A DNA stretch of 64,000 bases from an uncultured Bacteroidales bacterium (GCA_934700615.1 CAKUXR010000007.1:47076-111075); one strand, 5' to 3'. Positions 50,076 through 60,202 are shown, counted from the first letter of the stretch. A program made the numbers and translations. Notes: a model not told the origin generated them from the letters alone.

Positions 50076-51176
50076 ATGGAAAAGCAGATACCCGGGCAGA
50101 AATTCACGGTGAGCCATGATTCTCCCCTACTCAAATACCTGTATGAAATATTCCCCGAGCAGAGCAAAACTGGCGTGAAGGCATATCTGACAAATGGTCA
50201 GGTAGTCCTTAACGGGCATAAGGCAACGGCATTCGATATGCCTCTGCATGAGGGCGACACATTGATTATCCTTCCCAAGAAGGTTTCTCTTTACAATGAG
50301 GTCCGTCATGCTGCGAGGGTAAATCTTCAGGATCATGGTGTCGAAGTGCTTTATGAGGATGACGCCATCATTGTCGTGAACAAGAAAAGCGGCCTGCCGG
50401 TAGTCGGTACCGGAAAGTCTTTGGGACGCGCGGTCAACATTGACAAGAAAGGTTCTAAAGCGAGCCTGAACAGTCAGAGAAAGGAGGTTACGGTTTATTC
50501 CATCCTTTGCGACTATATCAGGACGAAGAACCACGCTGACCGCATGAGTGCGAGTGAACGTCTGCCTTGGCGTCCTAACAATGTCTTCGTAGTTCATCGT
50601 CTGGACCGGGACACTTCCGGAATCCTGGTATTTGCAAAGACTGAGCAGATTCAGCAGATTCTTCAGGACGGCTGGAACAATACCGTCAGAACGAGAGGTT
50701 ATATAGGTATTCTCGAGGGAACACCGACGCCTGCACAGGGAGTAATCAGAAGCTGGCTGAAAGAGAATCCGAAGTCAATGAAAATGATTTCCAGCAAGAA
50801 TCCTGATTTCAATGACAGAAAGCCTCTCGGAAAACCTGTCAAGAGCACTCAGGAGTGGCAGGAAGCCATCACCAGATACAATACGCTCCAGTCTGGCATC
50901 CTCCTCAGGGGCAGAAAGACTTCTGATGCTGTAAATGAGGCGCTTACTTATTCTATAGTGGAGTTTGACCTGGAGACTGGACGCAAGAACCAGATCAGAG
51001 TCCATGCAGCAAGCGAACTGCATTGTCCGATAGCCGGCGACAAGAAATATGGCGCTGAAACTAGTCCTATAGGAAGACTCGCTCTTCATGCCGGGACATT
51101 GGTGTTCAGACATCCGGTTACGGGAAAGTACATGACTTTCACGGCGAAGCCTCCTAAGGAATTCGGAATCCAGTAA
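50076..51176 (+). CDS. RluA-family pseudouridine synthase
   Basis: 366 residues. An S4-like RNA-binding part (about 20-70: KAYLTNGQVVLNGHKATAFD) precedes the synthase domain. The catalytic motif HRLDRDTSGILVFAKT contains the nucleophile Asp (HRLDRDTSG). The YSIVEFDLETGRKNQIRVH block follows. It isomerises uridine in rRNA or tRNA; RluD/RluC and tRNA-type members cannot be told apart here. It stands alone with its own promoter and a downstream terminator hairpin. Confidence 0.93.
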   Translation: MEKQIPGQKFTVSHDSPLLKYLYEIFPEQSKTGVKAYLTNGQVVLNGHKATAFDMPLHEGDTLIILPKKVSLYNEVRHAARVNLQDHGVEVLYEDDAIIVVNKKSGLPVVGTGKSLGRAVNIDKKGSKASLNSQRKEVTVYSILCDYIRTKNHADRMSASERLPWRPNNVFVVHRLDRDTSGILVFAKTEQIQQILQDGWNNTVRTRGYIGILEGTPTPAQGVIRSWLKENPKSMKMISSKNPDFNDRKPLGKPVKSTQEWQEAITRYNTLQSGILLRGRKTSDAVNEALTYSIVEFDLETGRKNQIRVHAASELHCPIAGDKKYGAETSPIGRLALHAGTLVFRHPVTGKYMTFTAKPPKEFGIQ

Positions 51177-51240
51177 CCTTCAAAGAAATTATCTGACGGA
51201 TTCAGGGAGAGGTGTTTCTCGCTTGCGAAAATTGATCATA

Positions 51241-51282
51241 ATGATAGGGTCAATGAAGTTGTGATTTCGTTGACCCTATCAT
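51241..51282. terminator. Hairpin between the convergent pseudouridine synthase and secreted-protein genes
   Basis: ATGATAGGGTCAA (51241-51253) pairs perfectly with TTGACCCTATCAT (51270-51282) across 16 nt. It contains one copy of the common GTCAATG heptamer. No T-run follows; position supports bidirectional termination. Confidence 0.75.
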
Positions 51283-51301
51283 TGTATAATGTTATTATTC
51301 T

Positions 51302-51994
51302 TTACTTTCCTTCTTCTTCACTCTTTCCTGTAACTTTCTCTTTTACAGCCTGGAAGCCTTCAGTTACGCCTTCCTTTATCTTTTTCTTGGAGTTGTAGAA
51401 CTTTGTAGGATTGATCTCTGCAATCGTGCGGTGGAATGATGATGCCCAGTAGTTGCGGAGTCCGAAACCGCCAGCCTGTCCTTTGAACGGCATGCAAGAA
51501 ACGATCTCTCTTTCCGGTCCCTCAAAGAAAACGTAATAGAAAGTTCCCATCCTGGTTCCCTTGTTGATTTCTCCGGCCATTACGACGAGGCAAAGTCCGT
51601 CATATTCAGGGAGTTCCAGTTCCTGAAGCTCGAATTCGATATCCTGTTCCGTCAGTGCCTCCGGAGTCTTGTTCTGGATGAGGTCAGTCTCGTCAATGTC
51701 CTCGATTCTCTTGAGTGTAGGTTCAATGTCAACTGACTTGATTGCCATTTTCAGCCTCTTTGCGAGCGGGGTGACATACTTTTCTTCCTCTGACAGCATG
51801 AGCCTGTCGATTTCCCTGAATGCTGAAATGAAATCACCCGGTGTCTCTTCTGCACCGACAACCTGAGCAAGGGCAAAGTCAATGCCGTAGAATTTCACAG
51901 ATGTGTAGTCACTCAACTGCTTGGTATCCTGTGCTTTCAATGAAAGGCAGGCGATGCCGGCCATTGCGGCCAATACCATAAAAATGCGTTTCAT
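51302..51994 (-). CDS. Secreted protein of unknown function
   Basis: 230 residues from the ATG at 51994 (MKRIFMVLAAMAGIACLSLKAQD), a signal peptide with cleavage near AQD. The frame stays open to 52069, but that part has no signal character. The mature protein is mainly alpha-beta with a charged middle (EKYVTPLAKRLKMAIKS) and ends in Lys/Glu-rich KVTGKSEEEGK. I do not recognise a family. It follows the PaaK-like gene at 93 bp and precedes the convergent terminator. Likely periplasmic or exported. Confidence 0.7.
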   Translation of the reverse strand: MKRIFMVLAAMAGIACLSLKAQDTKQLSDYTSVKFYGIDFALAQVVGAEETPGDFISAFREIDRLMLSEEEKYVTPLAKRLKMAIKSVDIEPTLKRIEDIDETDLIQNKTPEALTEQDIEFELQELELPEYDGLCLVVMAGEINKGTRMGTFYYVFFEGPEREIVSCMPFKGQAGGFGLRNYWASSFHRTIAEINPTKFYNSKKKIKEGVTEGFQAVKEKVTGKSEEEGK

Positions 51995-52087
51995 ATAATT
52001 TTTAATTTTTAGTTTCCATAAATTGTCCGGATGCGTTCCGGCAAAAAGTTTGCCGAATTCCTCTTGCAAACTAATCTTTTACTTAAC

Positions 52088-53392
52088 TTAAGAAGAGCGT
52101 CTGTCGATGAATTTGACCGGTTTTCTGCTCATCGGAGGAAACATCATCTTCGACACTTCCTCAGGTGTCCTGAACTCAACTTGTGGAGCCACTCTCACCT
52201 TTGCGCGGAATATATCCTTGATTTCTTTTTCGAATCTATCTGAGCCACAGAGAGTTCCGACAATCACCTTGACATCGTCAGTACCGAGTTCATTGGTGAA
52301 CACCTCTACCACATAGTTCTTCACTTCCGGAATATTGTCCAAGATATCGAAGAGTGCGGGCGGATAAAGTGTGGTTCCCTTAAATTTGATCATCTGTTTC
52401 TTGCGTCCGACAACCGAGCTTACACGAGTCGTGTTTCTTCCGCATCTGCATGGTTCGTCATAATGATATACGATGTCGCCGGTCTTGAACCTGAGCAGCG
52501 GCATACCGGTCACGCCAAGAGTCGTGATTGTAACCTCTCCCGGTTCGTCAGGGCCTACCGGATTGTTGTCGTCATCGAGGAATTCCGCTATGAGGAGTTC
52601 GGGCTGGAGATGTCCACCATTGAAGTACTCACAGTCCGTGAAGGAGTGCTGCATTTCAGTGGACGCATAAGTCGTATATAACTGGAGTTCAGGCCATTTG
52701 TCGTGAATAATCTGCCCCAGGGTGTTCAGTTCGAATGTGCGCGGGTCGCGAAGAGCCTCACCTATGCAGACGCATTTTTTCATTGAACAGTTCCTGTAGT
52801 CAATGCCATGTTCCTGTGCGAATGCTATGAGTTTCACGAGGAAAGACGGTACGGCCATGCCGACAGTCGGATGAATTCTGTTTATGGTGTCCCACTGAAG
52901 TTCCGGTATTCCGTTACCGACTCTAACGATCCCCATCCCGAGTTCCCTGGCTCCCATGAAGTATGCGAGTCCTGCCATGAATCGTCTGTCGATGGTAACC
53001 ATCTCTTGGAGGATATCGCTCTTTGTACATCCGGCCGTCTGAAATGAAAGCTGTTCATTATAAGCAAGATGTCTGAGGTCATCTTCAGTTTCAGTAAAGG
53101 TTACCGGGTCGCCCAGAGTTCCTGAAGTCGTAGAATAGTCAATGATATCCTCAGGATTCACACAGCAGAATTCGGAGCCGTGCAGCTGAAGGTCCGACTT
53201 TGTAGTGACAGGAATCTGCCTCAAATCTTCCAGAGTCCTGATTTTGTTTATGTCAATGCCATTGTCCCTGAACTGTCCCTGGTAGAACGGCGACTTGGCC
53301 GCCAGATATTCCAATGTCTCTGTCAGTCGTTTTTCCTGATATAGTTTAATCTCTTCCCTCGGAAGAAACTGTATTTCCGGATGTTTTTCCAT
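52088..53392 (-). CDS. PaaK-like (phenylacetate--CoA ligase family) adenylate-forming enzyme
   Basis: 434 residues from the ATG at 53392. The PaaK start (LPREEIKLYQEKRLTETLEYL) and the AMP-binding loop STTSGTLGDPVTFTETE, with TTYASTEMQHSF and LLRFKTGDIV, match the family. It activates an aryl or aliphatic carboxylic acid with ATP and CoA. No phenylacetate degradation genes are nearby, so phenylacetate itself is not supported; relatives act on aryl acids from amino acid fermentation. The helicase fusion gene lies upstream on the same strand only in the sense that it ends at 53492, 99 bp away. Confidence 0.85.
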   Translation of the reverse strand: MEKHPEIQFLPREEIKLYQEKRLTETLEYLAAKSPFYQGQFRDNGIDINKIRTLEDLRQIPVTTKSDLQLHGSEFCCVNPEDIIDYSTTSGTLGDPVTFTETEDDLRHLAYNEQLSFQTAGCTKSDILQEMVTIDRRFMAGLAYFMGARELGMGIVRVGNGIPELQWDTINRIHPTVGMAVPSFLVKLIAFAQEHGIDYRNCSMKKCVCIGEALRDPRTFELNTLGQIIHDKWPELQLYTTYASTEMQHSFTDCEYFNGGHLQPELLIAEFLDDDNNPVGPDEPGEVTITTLGVTGMPLLRFKTGDIVYHYDEPCRCGRNTTRVSSVVGRKKQMIKFKGTTLYPPALFDILDNIPEVKNYVVEVFTNELGTDDVKVIVGTLCGSDRFEKEIKDIFRAKVRVAPQVEFRTPEEVSKMMFPPMSRKPVKFIDRRSS

Positions 53393-53491
53393 ACATTTCA
53401 CACTTCAATCTTACAAATATACAGATTTTCCGAGTTAAAGCAAGGTAGATTCCGGGGTTTATGCACACTTGTCCAGATTGTGCAAAGACCT

Positions 53492-56400
53492 TCACCGGAC
53501 AAGATCCAATGTTATGTCGGGGAGGAGAATCAGATGCTCGCTGTATTTGGGTGGGGTGACGTCTTTGTCCTCGTGATGCCAGATAACTTGGGCCCTGACC
53601 TTGGAGGATGCCGGGATGTAACCCTTGGATAGGATTGAATTGTAGGCATTGACAAAGGCGCTGGAGAACTTGACTACTCTGACTGGCTTGTTGTCAATTT
53701 CTGCATATAGGCCTTCCGGCTGGACTGATAACGGACTGCCAGAATGGAGTGTGTCAAATGGAATCCGTGGGTTCATGAAGGCACTCAGAACCACATCTTT
53801 GTGACCAAGTTGGAGAAGTATGCGTGATGGTCTGCCGTAGTCGGTATCGTCTGTGGAGTAGGACGCATACGAAATTACATCCTGACCAAACAGCGCGAAG
53901 TTATCGTAATGAATTGACAGATTGCTCTTTGCACGGGTCATGGCGACATAGATGGCACGGCGCTCTTTGTCCGTTATCTGACGAAGCCCCTTGAGCGAGA
54001 CATAGACATTGTCATACTCACGCCCTTTGGCTTTGTGGATGGTCGAGACTATTATCTCGGAGGCGCTGCCCGGGATGAAGGTCTCTAGCTGGGACTCGTT
54101 CAGATAGGTCTCGAAATCAGACAGATAGATTGTATGGCGGCCTTCTGATTCAAACTCCGAAATACAGTTCCTGAACACTTCAAGATATTCGCTGTCATGA
54201 TATTTACTACCGACATCATCCTTGGCCTGGTTCCAGTCAGTTGCGGAAATGACCGTTGTTCCGGGCTTCTTCACACGGGAAAGGAAGTAATGCAATTCGG
54301 CAAGGTCCCTCATATTGAAGTCCTCCCTTGACTGGACAAGACGTGCTTTGAAACCGTTCTGCTTGAGCAGCGCCGAAACAACCAGAGCATCCTCATTGGT
54401 AAATGTCAGCACGCATGTCGAACCCTTATATGCATCGGCAACCAATTCATTGACAACGGCATGCTCATAATTTGGAGAACGATGGAAAGTAACATTGACC
54501 TTACCGTGCGACTGCTTCACGGCATTGATAGGAACTATTTTCAGCCGGTTCCGGATCGTCATCACGAAGGAATTTGCAATGCTGACGACCTCGTCGGAAC
54601 TGCGGAAATTGTCCGTCATGTTATAGACTGTCGCCCCGTATTTCGACATCAGAGCCCTCATATGGCCCGAATCGGAGCCGCGGAACTCATAGATGTTCTG
54701 GTCATCATCACCGACAGCTATGACACGCATGTCTTCATTGAGCTTTATGAGACTCTCCACAAGGGCGAATTCGTCGGCGCTCATGTCCTGGGCCTCATCA
54801 ATGACAAGAATCGACTTGGTAATCTGGCTGCGCTCGACATTGCCGGCAGATATGGCATCCACGGCATTCCTGACCACATGCTCGGAGTCCTCGACCGTTC
54901 CGATTTTACCGAGAAGGTCGAAACAATACGAATGGAAAGTCTTGATTTCCACATATCTGGCAGCGCCTCCGATAAGAGCTGCAAGACGCTTGCTGAACTC
55001 CGTAGCGGCAGCACGTGAAAATGTCAACATGAGCAGCTGTTCGGACTTGATGTCTTCCATCAATATCAATGATGCCAGTTTGCGGACAAGAACATAGGTC
55101 TTTCCGCTTCCGGGGCCTGCCGGAACGACTATAAAACGGGAATCTTTGTCATTGATGATACTGTTCTGCACCGCCGTCAGGCTGCCGAAAATCTCGTGGA
55201 ACTTCTTTTTGCTGACATTGCGGTTCATCTCCTCCGCTTCCTTGCTGTCGAAATAACGCTTTATGAAGGCCTTGAAATCCATCGTGAAATAGTCGTGGAC
55301 ATACTCCAATGCCTTACTTTCATTGGCAACCATCATGTTGGCATACTTGCCGACGATGTGAATCTGCTGGATTCTCTGCCTGTAGAAGTCGTCCAGGTTC
55401 TTGTAGTCCTCCTTCTTGTAACGGCTGCGGTTGTCCATGTTTAGGCGCTCAAGTTCAATCTTGTTGTACAGCACCATGAACCCGCCTTCGATACTCAGGA
55501 TTCCGGTCTTGGCAAGGAAAAGGAGAGCCTCCTCGACAGCATTGACATCGGCAAGTTCTGTCATGAACAGACTGCTGGCATTGTATCCCATGACGAGTTC
55601 GGTCAATGAAAAGTTGACCATTATGTCCTGTTCTCCCTCATGAGGCTGGGACTTGAACTTGCCGAGGACATATTTTGCAATGGCTGTTCTCTGTTCAGCC
55701 ATACCCTTCAGGTCATCTGTGGACACCTTAAGCCTTATGTCTATATGTTCATCGGACAATGATGCCTTTTCCATATAGCCCTTGATGGTCCAGAAGTATA
55801 GAATGGTCCTGATGTCCTTTACAGTAGAACTTGAGATGCCCTCGGCTATAGCCTTTTCATTCAGTTCTTTAAGACTGAATTTGTGTTCGTCTCCAGAGAT
55901 GGAGTCAATGATGCTTCGCTCTAGTTTTCCATAGAACTCCAGTTTTCTTATCTGACTGATTCTGAGGTATGCGGTCATGTCATTGTCCCTGGCGAGAATG
56001 CCGTTCATACGCATACTCTCCACGACATTGATGACCTTCCTGATTTCAATGCCAAGCATGTCAGAAAGGTAATCGACACGGGATTCAGCCTCTGCAGTTC
56101 CTGCCTTGGCACGGCTCCGCTCAGAAATCAGGGACTTGATTATGCGTCTGGCATTGACCTTATCCTCTTCGGTGAGTTCGTTGCAGCTGAGAATTTTCTC
56201 GACGGCTTCATCCATCGTCCGCGGGACGATGCTGGTCGCGAAGATTCTCGGGCTGTTCATTCCGCGCCTGATGAATCCCGCGTTTTCCAATGCAGCTATG
56301 GCGCTCTTGACCTTGGTTTCTATATCCCGAATCTCATCCCAGCCGGCTTTCCGGGCAATTTCCAGGGCGGAAATCGTGATTGTCGAACGCTTCGAAGTAA

Positions 56401-58273
56401 GGCTCTTGATGGCGCTCCAGACCTGATTTATCTCACTGAGGGTCAGCTTGGTCTGGTTCAGCAATGTAAAGTGTCGGTTCAGGTCATCGTCATTGTAAAG
56501 GACATAGCAGTCGGCATTGGAAGTCACATCCCTTCCGGCACGGCCTGCCTCCTGAATATAATTCTCCAGCGAATCGGAAATTTCATAATGCACGACAAGA
56601 CCGACATCGCTTTTGTCCACACCCATACCGAACGCGGAGGTCGCGACAATAATCCGTACCCTGTTATTGATGAAATCATCCTGAGCCTTGACCTTCTCAC
56701 GAATATCCATCTGACCGTGGAATGCCCTCGCTTCCAGTCCGTCCCTGTTCAGGCGGCCGGCAATCTTCTCTGCCGTCTTAGTCCTTGTAACATAGACAAT
56801 TGCTGGCGTCTTGCAGTCGAAAAGAAGATTCCTCAATGTCGGATACTTTTCATCTTCACTGCGATGCAGAACAGTGTAATGAAGATTCGTCCTGGCCGCA
56901 TCAGTCGTATATAATTTCAGTTCCAGCCCGAGATTGTCGCGGAAATAATCGGTAATGTCGCTGACGACCTTAGGTTTGGCGGTCGCCGTAAAACACGATA
57001 CTGGAATAGGTTTGTCAATGCCTTTTTTCGCCTGCAGCTGCCTGATGAAATCAGCGATATGCATGTATTCGATGCGAAAATCCTGTCCCCAGGCAGAAAA
57101 ACAATGGGCTTCGTCAATGACAATGCGGACGACTGTCCTTCCCATCAACACCTTTTCTATCGTCTTGGATCTCAATGATTCAGGAGCGATATACAGAATC
57201 GACGCCTCTCCGGACACGATTCTTTCCAATGCATTTTTGCGTTCTATCTGTGACAGCAGGCCATTGATATAGACCGCATCGGCAATTCCACGCTTTTCCA
57301 GATTCTCGACCTGGTCTTTCATCAGAGACTGCAACGGAGAAATCACTACAGTAAGACCCCGCAGCGACTCCCCCTCCATCAATGCCGGAATCTGGAATGT
57401 CAATGACTTTCCGCCTCCAGTCGGGAATATTGCAAGTATGGACTGGCCCTGCAGCGCTCCCTTGACGGCATTTTCCTGCAGGGGTTCTCCTCCGAATTTC
57501 CGGAAATGGTCATAGCCGAACCATCTTTTTAAGGCAACTTCCGGGTCTCTTTTTGATTTGCAATAATTGCATCTGCCGCAGTCGCACTCCCGGAATTTTC
57601 TTATAATCCGTTCAGTATCAGGGTAATTTTTGAGTACCCAAGGTGCCAGTATCGAGTTCCTGTCGTCTGTCGAAATCAATGCTACAGAATAGGCTGTTGC
57701 GGTTTTGGAATTCCGCACGGCATCATTGACATCAGCATTGGCACAAATCTTTCCGGCTAGAGCCTCTTTCACATTGTCGGCGACGGTCTTTTTCAGGAAG
57801 AACGGGCGCCATTCCGGCGAATAACCCAGATAGTCGAAAAAACTGTTGAAATGAACGTCTTCGACGGTCAGATCATAATATATCTGCTGCATCCGCTTGT
57901 CGATCTCACGAAATGCATTGACCTCATCCTCAAACAGTTCCTTTGCCTTTACGGCGTCATTGAGGGGGTTGTTCAGTTCGTCTGAAAGCAGTTTGTCGTC
58001 CTTGAGCAATCTATGATATGGCTTTCTCGGGAACAGCAGCGGCGACAGGTACAGCGTGTCTATCAGTTTGTATTCCTTCGGCAAAAACGGTTTCAGATAT
58101 CTGTAATCGTGCTCTATGACATTGTGCCCGCACAGAAAATCCGCATCGCTGATGAAGGAGACAAAGTCTGCGATGCGTGACGTATGTATTGATTTACCGG
58201 CTTTTACGGCTCCGGCATCTACAATTTTGCCTCGGCCGTCGATTTCCAGATCGATAAATGCTATATTATTCAT
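53492..58273 (-). CDS. Exonuclease-RecQ-UvrD helicase fusion
   Basis: 1593 residues. (1) DEDDh exonuclease, residues 1-120: D8/E10 in IDLEIDG, Asp56 with GHNVIEHD, and D106 in NPLNDAVKA, where the usual catalytic His looks replaced by Asn101. (2) CDCGRCNYC cysteine cluster (230-238), then a RecQ-like helicase with Walker A TGGGKS (285-290), VIDEAHCFSAWGQDF near 385 and QEAGRAGRD. (3) UvrD/PcrA-like helicase: Walker A GPGSGKT near 1047-1055, VIDEAQDM near 1160 and YVAMTRAKSNLS near 1446. Helicase parts act 3'-5' on DNA. Proofreading, repair or defence are all possible; no partner gene is adjacent. Confidence 0.92.
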   Translation of the reverse strand: MNNIAFIDLEIDGRGKIVDAGAVKAGKSIHTSRIADFVSFISDADFLCGHNVIEHDYRYLKPFLPKEYKLIDTLYLSPLLFPRKPYHRLLKDDKLLSDELNNPLNDAVKAKELFEDEVNAFREIDKRMQQIYYDLTVEDVHFNSFFDYLGYSPEWRPFFLKKTVADNVKEALAGKICANADVNDAVRNSKTATAYSVALISTDDRNSILAPWVLKNYPDTERIIRKFRECDCGRCNYCKSKRDPEVALKRWFGYDHFRKFGGEPLQENAVKGALQGQSILAIFPTGGGKSLTFQIPALMEGESLRGLTVVISPLQSLMKDQVENLEKRGIADAVYINGLLSQIERKNALERIVSGEASILYIAPESLRSKTIEKVLMGRTVVRIVIDEAHCFSAWGQDFRIEYMHIADFIRQLQAKKGIDKPIPVSCFTATAKPKVVSDITDYFRDNLGLELKLYTTDAARTNLHYTVLHRSEDEKYPTLRNLLFDCKTPAIVYVTRTKTAEKIAGRLNRDGLEARAFHGQMDIREKVKAQDDFINNRVRIIVATSAFGMGVDKSDVGLVVHYEISDSLENYIQEAGRAGRDVTSNADCYVLYNDDDLNRHFTLLNQTKLTLSEINQVWSAIKSLTSKRSTITISALEIARKAGWDEIRDIETKVKSAIAALENAGFIRRGMNSPRIFATSIVPRTMDEAVEKILSCNELTEEDKVNARRIIKSLISERSRAKAGTAEAESRVDYLSDMLGIEIRKVINVVESMRMNGILARDNDMTAYLRISQIRKLEFYGKLERSIIDSISGDEHKFSLKELNEKAIAEGISSSTVKDIRTILYFWTIKGYMEKASLSDEHIDIRLKVSTDDLKGMAEQRTAIAKYVLGKFKSQPHEGEQDIMVNFSLTELVMGYNASSLFMTELADVNAVEEALLFLAKTGILSIEGGFMVLYNKIELERLNMDNRSRYKKEDYKNLDDFYRQRIQQIHIVGKYANMMVANESKALEYVHDYFTMDFKAFIKRYFDSKEAEEMNRNVSKKKFHEIFGSLTAVQNSIINDKDSRFIVVPAGPGSGKTYVLVRKLASLILMEDIKSEQLLMLTFSRAAATEFSKRLAALIGGAARYVEIKTFHSYCFDLLGKIGTVEDSEHVVRNAVDAISAGNVERSQITKSILVIDEAQDMSADEFALVESLIKLNEDMRVIAVGDDDQNIYEFRGSDSGHMRALMSKYGATVYNMTDNFRSSDEVVSIANSFVMTIRNRLKIVPINAVKQSHGKVNVTFHRSPNYEHAVVNELVADAYKGSTCVLTFTNEDALVVSALLKQNGFKARLVQSREDFNMRDLAELHYFLSRVKKPGTTVISATDWNQAKDDVGSKYHDSEYLEVFRNCISEFESEGRHTIYLSDFETYLNESQLETFIPGSASEIIVSTIHKAKGREYDNVYVSLKGLRQITDKERRAIYVAMTRAKSNLSIHYDNFALFGQDVISYASYSTDDTDYGRPSRILLQLGHKDVVLSAFMNPRIPFDTLHSGSPLSVQPEGLYAEIDNKPVRVVKFSSAFVNAYNSILSKGYIPASSKVRAQVIWHHEDKDVTPPKYSEHLILLPDITLDLVR

Positions 58274-58321
58274 TGGTTATTTGCCTTGCAATTTGACAAA
58301 TATAATGAATAATAATGATAA

Positions 58322-59668
58322 TTACTTTTTTCGACGGAACAACCTGCCGGTGGTGATAAGAATGAAGGTCAATGCTTCTGAAACGGGCAGGGCCAGCCAG
58401 ATTCCGGGGGTGCCTGCAATGTGCGGCATCAGGAGGAATGAGGGAACGAGGAAGACAAGTCCTCTTGCAAAAGAGTAGATGGTCGCAGGGATAATCCGCT
58501 CAATGCTCTGATAGTAGCCGATTACGGTAACATTGACAATGTAGAAAACGAATCCTGTCGCTATAAGCGGCATTCCGGCGGAGGCGATGCGGTAGCCGTT
58601 CGCGTCGGTGCTGAGAAACAGCGCGGCAACGTATTTTACGCCGAAGGCGAGTGCGGACGAGAGGAGGATTCCGGCGCCGATTGCGGTGATCAATGCCACT
58701 TTGCGGGCTTCCACTACCCTGCCCCTTTTGCCTGCGCCGTGGTTGTAGCTGATAATCGGCTGGGCGGACTGTGAAATGGCATTGCCGGTCATGAAGATGA
58801 AAGGCATAATGTAGCATGCGATAGAGAACGCTGCTACGCCATCCTCGCCCAAGTATCTCATAAACACGTAGTTGCCGATGAACATGAGGATAGAGATGCT
58901 GCATTCTCCCAGAAACGCGGAGAAGCCGAGGCGGAACTGGTAGCCGATGTTTCTCGCGAACAGGCAGATACTCTTGAAAGACCACTTCAGCCGGTACAAT
59001 TTCATTGACTTGGACAGGAAGAGTATATAGAAGATGACCATGCCGGCACCGAACCATAAGGCTATGAATGTGGCGAATGAGACGCCTTCAAGTCCTTTGT
59101 CGAGAACGAACAGGAATATGTAGTCCAGGACGATGTTCAATATCGCCGGTATCGAGGATGTGAACATGGCGTAGGTCGGCGAACCGTCGAGACGGATGAT
59201 GAGGAGTCCCACCGACTGGAGGAACATGGCGCAGAAGGCCAATGACAACCAGCGCTGATAATCAAGCACATGCGGAAGGAGCCTGTCAGAAGAACCGAGC
59301 AGATAAGCTGTCTGAGTGCTGAAGCACTGTACCAGAACGGTTATGGTCAATGTCAATGCCAATCCGAATATGATGGTCTGTGTCATATTGATTCTGGCGG
59401 CCTTGGCATTGTCCTGGGACAAATGGATGGACGAGACGACGGAGCAGCCGATGCCGAGCATCAGTCCGATGGCGGTCATCAGGAGCCAGAACGGCGAGAA
59501 TATATTGACGGCTGCCAATGCGTCACTTCCGACGCCGTGTCCGATGAAGACACCGTCAATTACTGTCATCAAGGAGATGCAGAGCATTCCCAAAAGTGTC
59601 GGCGTAAGCATTCTGCCGAAGAGCTTCGGAATGTTGTCCGAGCCGAAATCGATTGCGTCTCTTTGCAT
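58322..59668 (-). CDS. MATE family efflux transporter
   Basis: 448 residues, about twelve membrane helices. The start has the MATE pattern LTPTLLGMLCISLMTVIDGVF, and the middle includes ISQSAQPIISYNHGAGKRG, the loop that links the two halves. It exports drugs or metabolites with Na or H. The ligand is not known. It is divergent from bcp and 48 bp upstream of the helicase gene's start on the same strand, so the two could share transcripts. Confidence 0.93.
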   Translation of the reverse strand: MQRDAIDFGSDNIPKLFGRMLTPTLLGMLCISLMTVIDGVFIGHGVGSDALAAVNIFSPFWLLMTAIGLMLGIGCSVVSSIHLSQDNAKAARINMTQTIIFGLALTLTITVLVQCFSTQTAYLLGSSDRLLPHVLDYQRWLSLAFCAMFLQSVGLLIIRLDGSPTYAMFTSSIPAILNIVLDYIFLFVLDKGLEGVSFATFIALWFGAGMVIFYILFLSKSMKLYRLKWSFKSICLFARNIGYQFRLGFSAFLGECSISILMFIGNYVFMRYLGEDGVAAFSIACYIMPFIFMTGNAISQSAQPIISYNHGAGKRGRVVEARKVALITAIGAGILLSSALAFGVKYVAALFLSTDANGYRIASAGMPLIATGFVFYIVNVTVIGYYQSIERIIPATIYSFARGLVFLVPSFLLMPHIAGTPGIWLALPVSEALTFILITTGRLFRRKK

Positions 59669-59720
59669 AGCTGTCTAGTTCAAAGACCGCGAAGATACGA
59701 AAATAATGATTGTTTTTATG

Positions 59721-59728
59721 TATCTTTG
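59721..59728 (+). promoter_or_regulatory. -7 element for bcp
   Basis: TATCTTTG matches TAnnTTTG, 22 bp upstream of the ATG at 59751. Confidence 0.65.
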
Positions 59729-59750
59729 TTTGATATAAAATATTTTCGCT

Positions 59751-60197
59751 ATGCTTGAAACAGGTAATACTATGCCGGAGTTTTCGGCTCAAGACCAGAA
59801 TGGTAACATTGTCTCTTCCCGCGATCTTATCGGGAAAAAGACCGTCGTATATTTTTATCCCAAGGCCAATACTCCGGGTTGTACTGCGGAGGCATGCAGC
59901 CTGAGGGACAGCTATGAGAGGTTTCTGGCATTGGGGTACAATGTCATTGGCATAAGCAAGGACAGCGTGAAGGCGCAGAAAAATTTCAGCGACAAATACA
60001 CATTGCCCTTCCCTCTCCTTTCCGATCCGGAGACATTGATAATCAAAGCTTTCGGCGCATGGGGAGGGAAGAAGCTTTACGGGAAGGTTTATGAGGGCAT
60101 TCTGCGCAAGACTTTCATTTTCGATGAGAAGGGCATTCTTGTCGAGGTTATCGATAAGGTGAACACCAAAAATCACGCTGAACAGATTCTGGGTTAG
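59751..60197 (+). CDS. bcp: Thioredoxin-dependent thiol peroxidase (Bcp/PrxQ)
   Basis: 148 residues, one peroxiredoxin domain. The peroxidatic Cys44 is in YPKANTPGCTAEACS with the resolving Cys49 five residues later, the PrxQ-alpha arrangement. It reduces hydrogen and organic peroxides, with electrons from thioredoxin. It is 5 bp from mnmE on the same strand. Together with rubrerythrin it gives two peroxide defences in this window. Confidence 0.96.
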   Translation: MLETGNTMPEFSAQDQNGNIVSSRDLIGKKTVVYFYPKANTPGCTAEACSLRDSYERFLALGYNVIGISKDSVKAQKNFSDKYTLPFPLLSDPETLIIKAFGAWGGKKLYGKVYEGILRKTFIFDEKGILVEVIDKVNTKNHAEQILG

Positions 60198-60202
60198 TTG
60201 CT

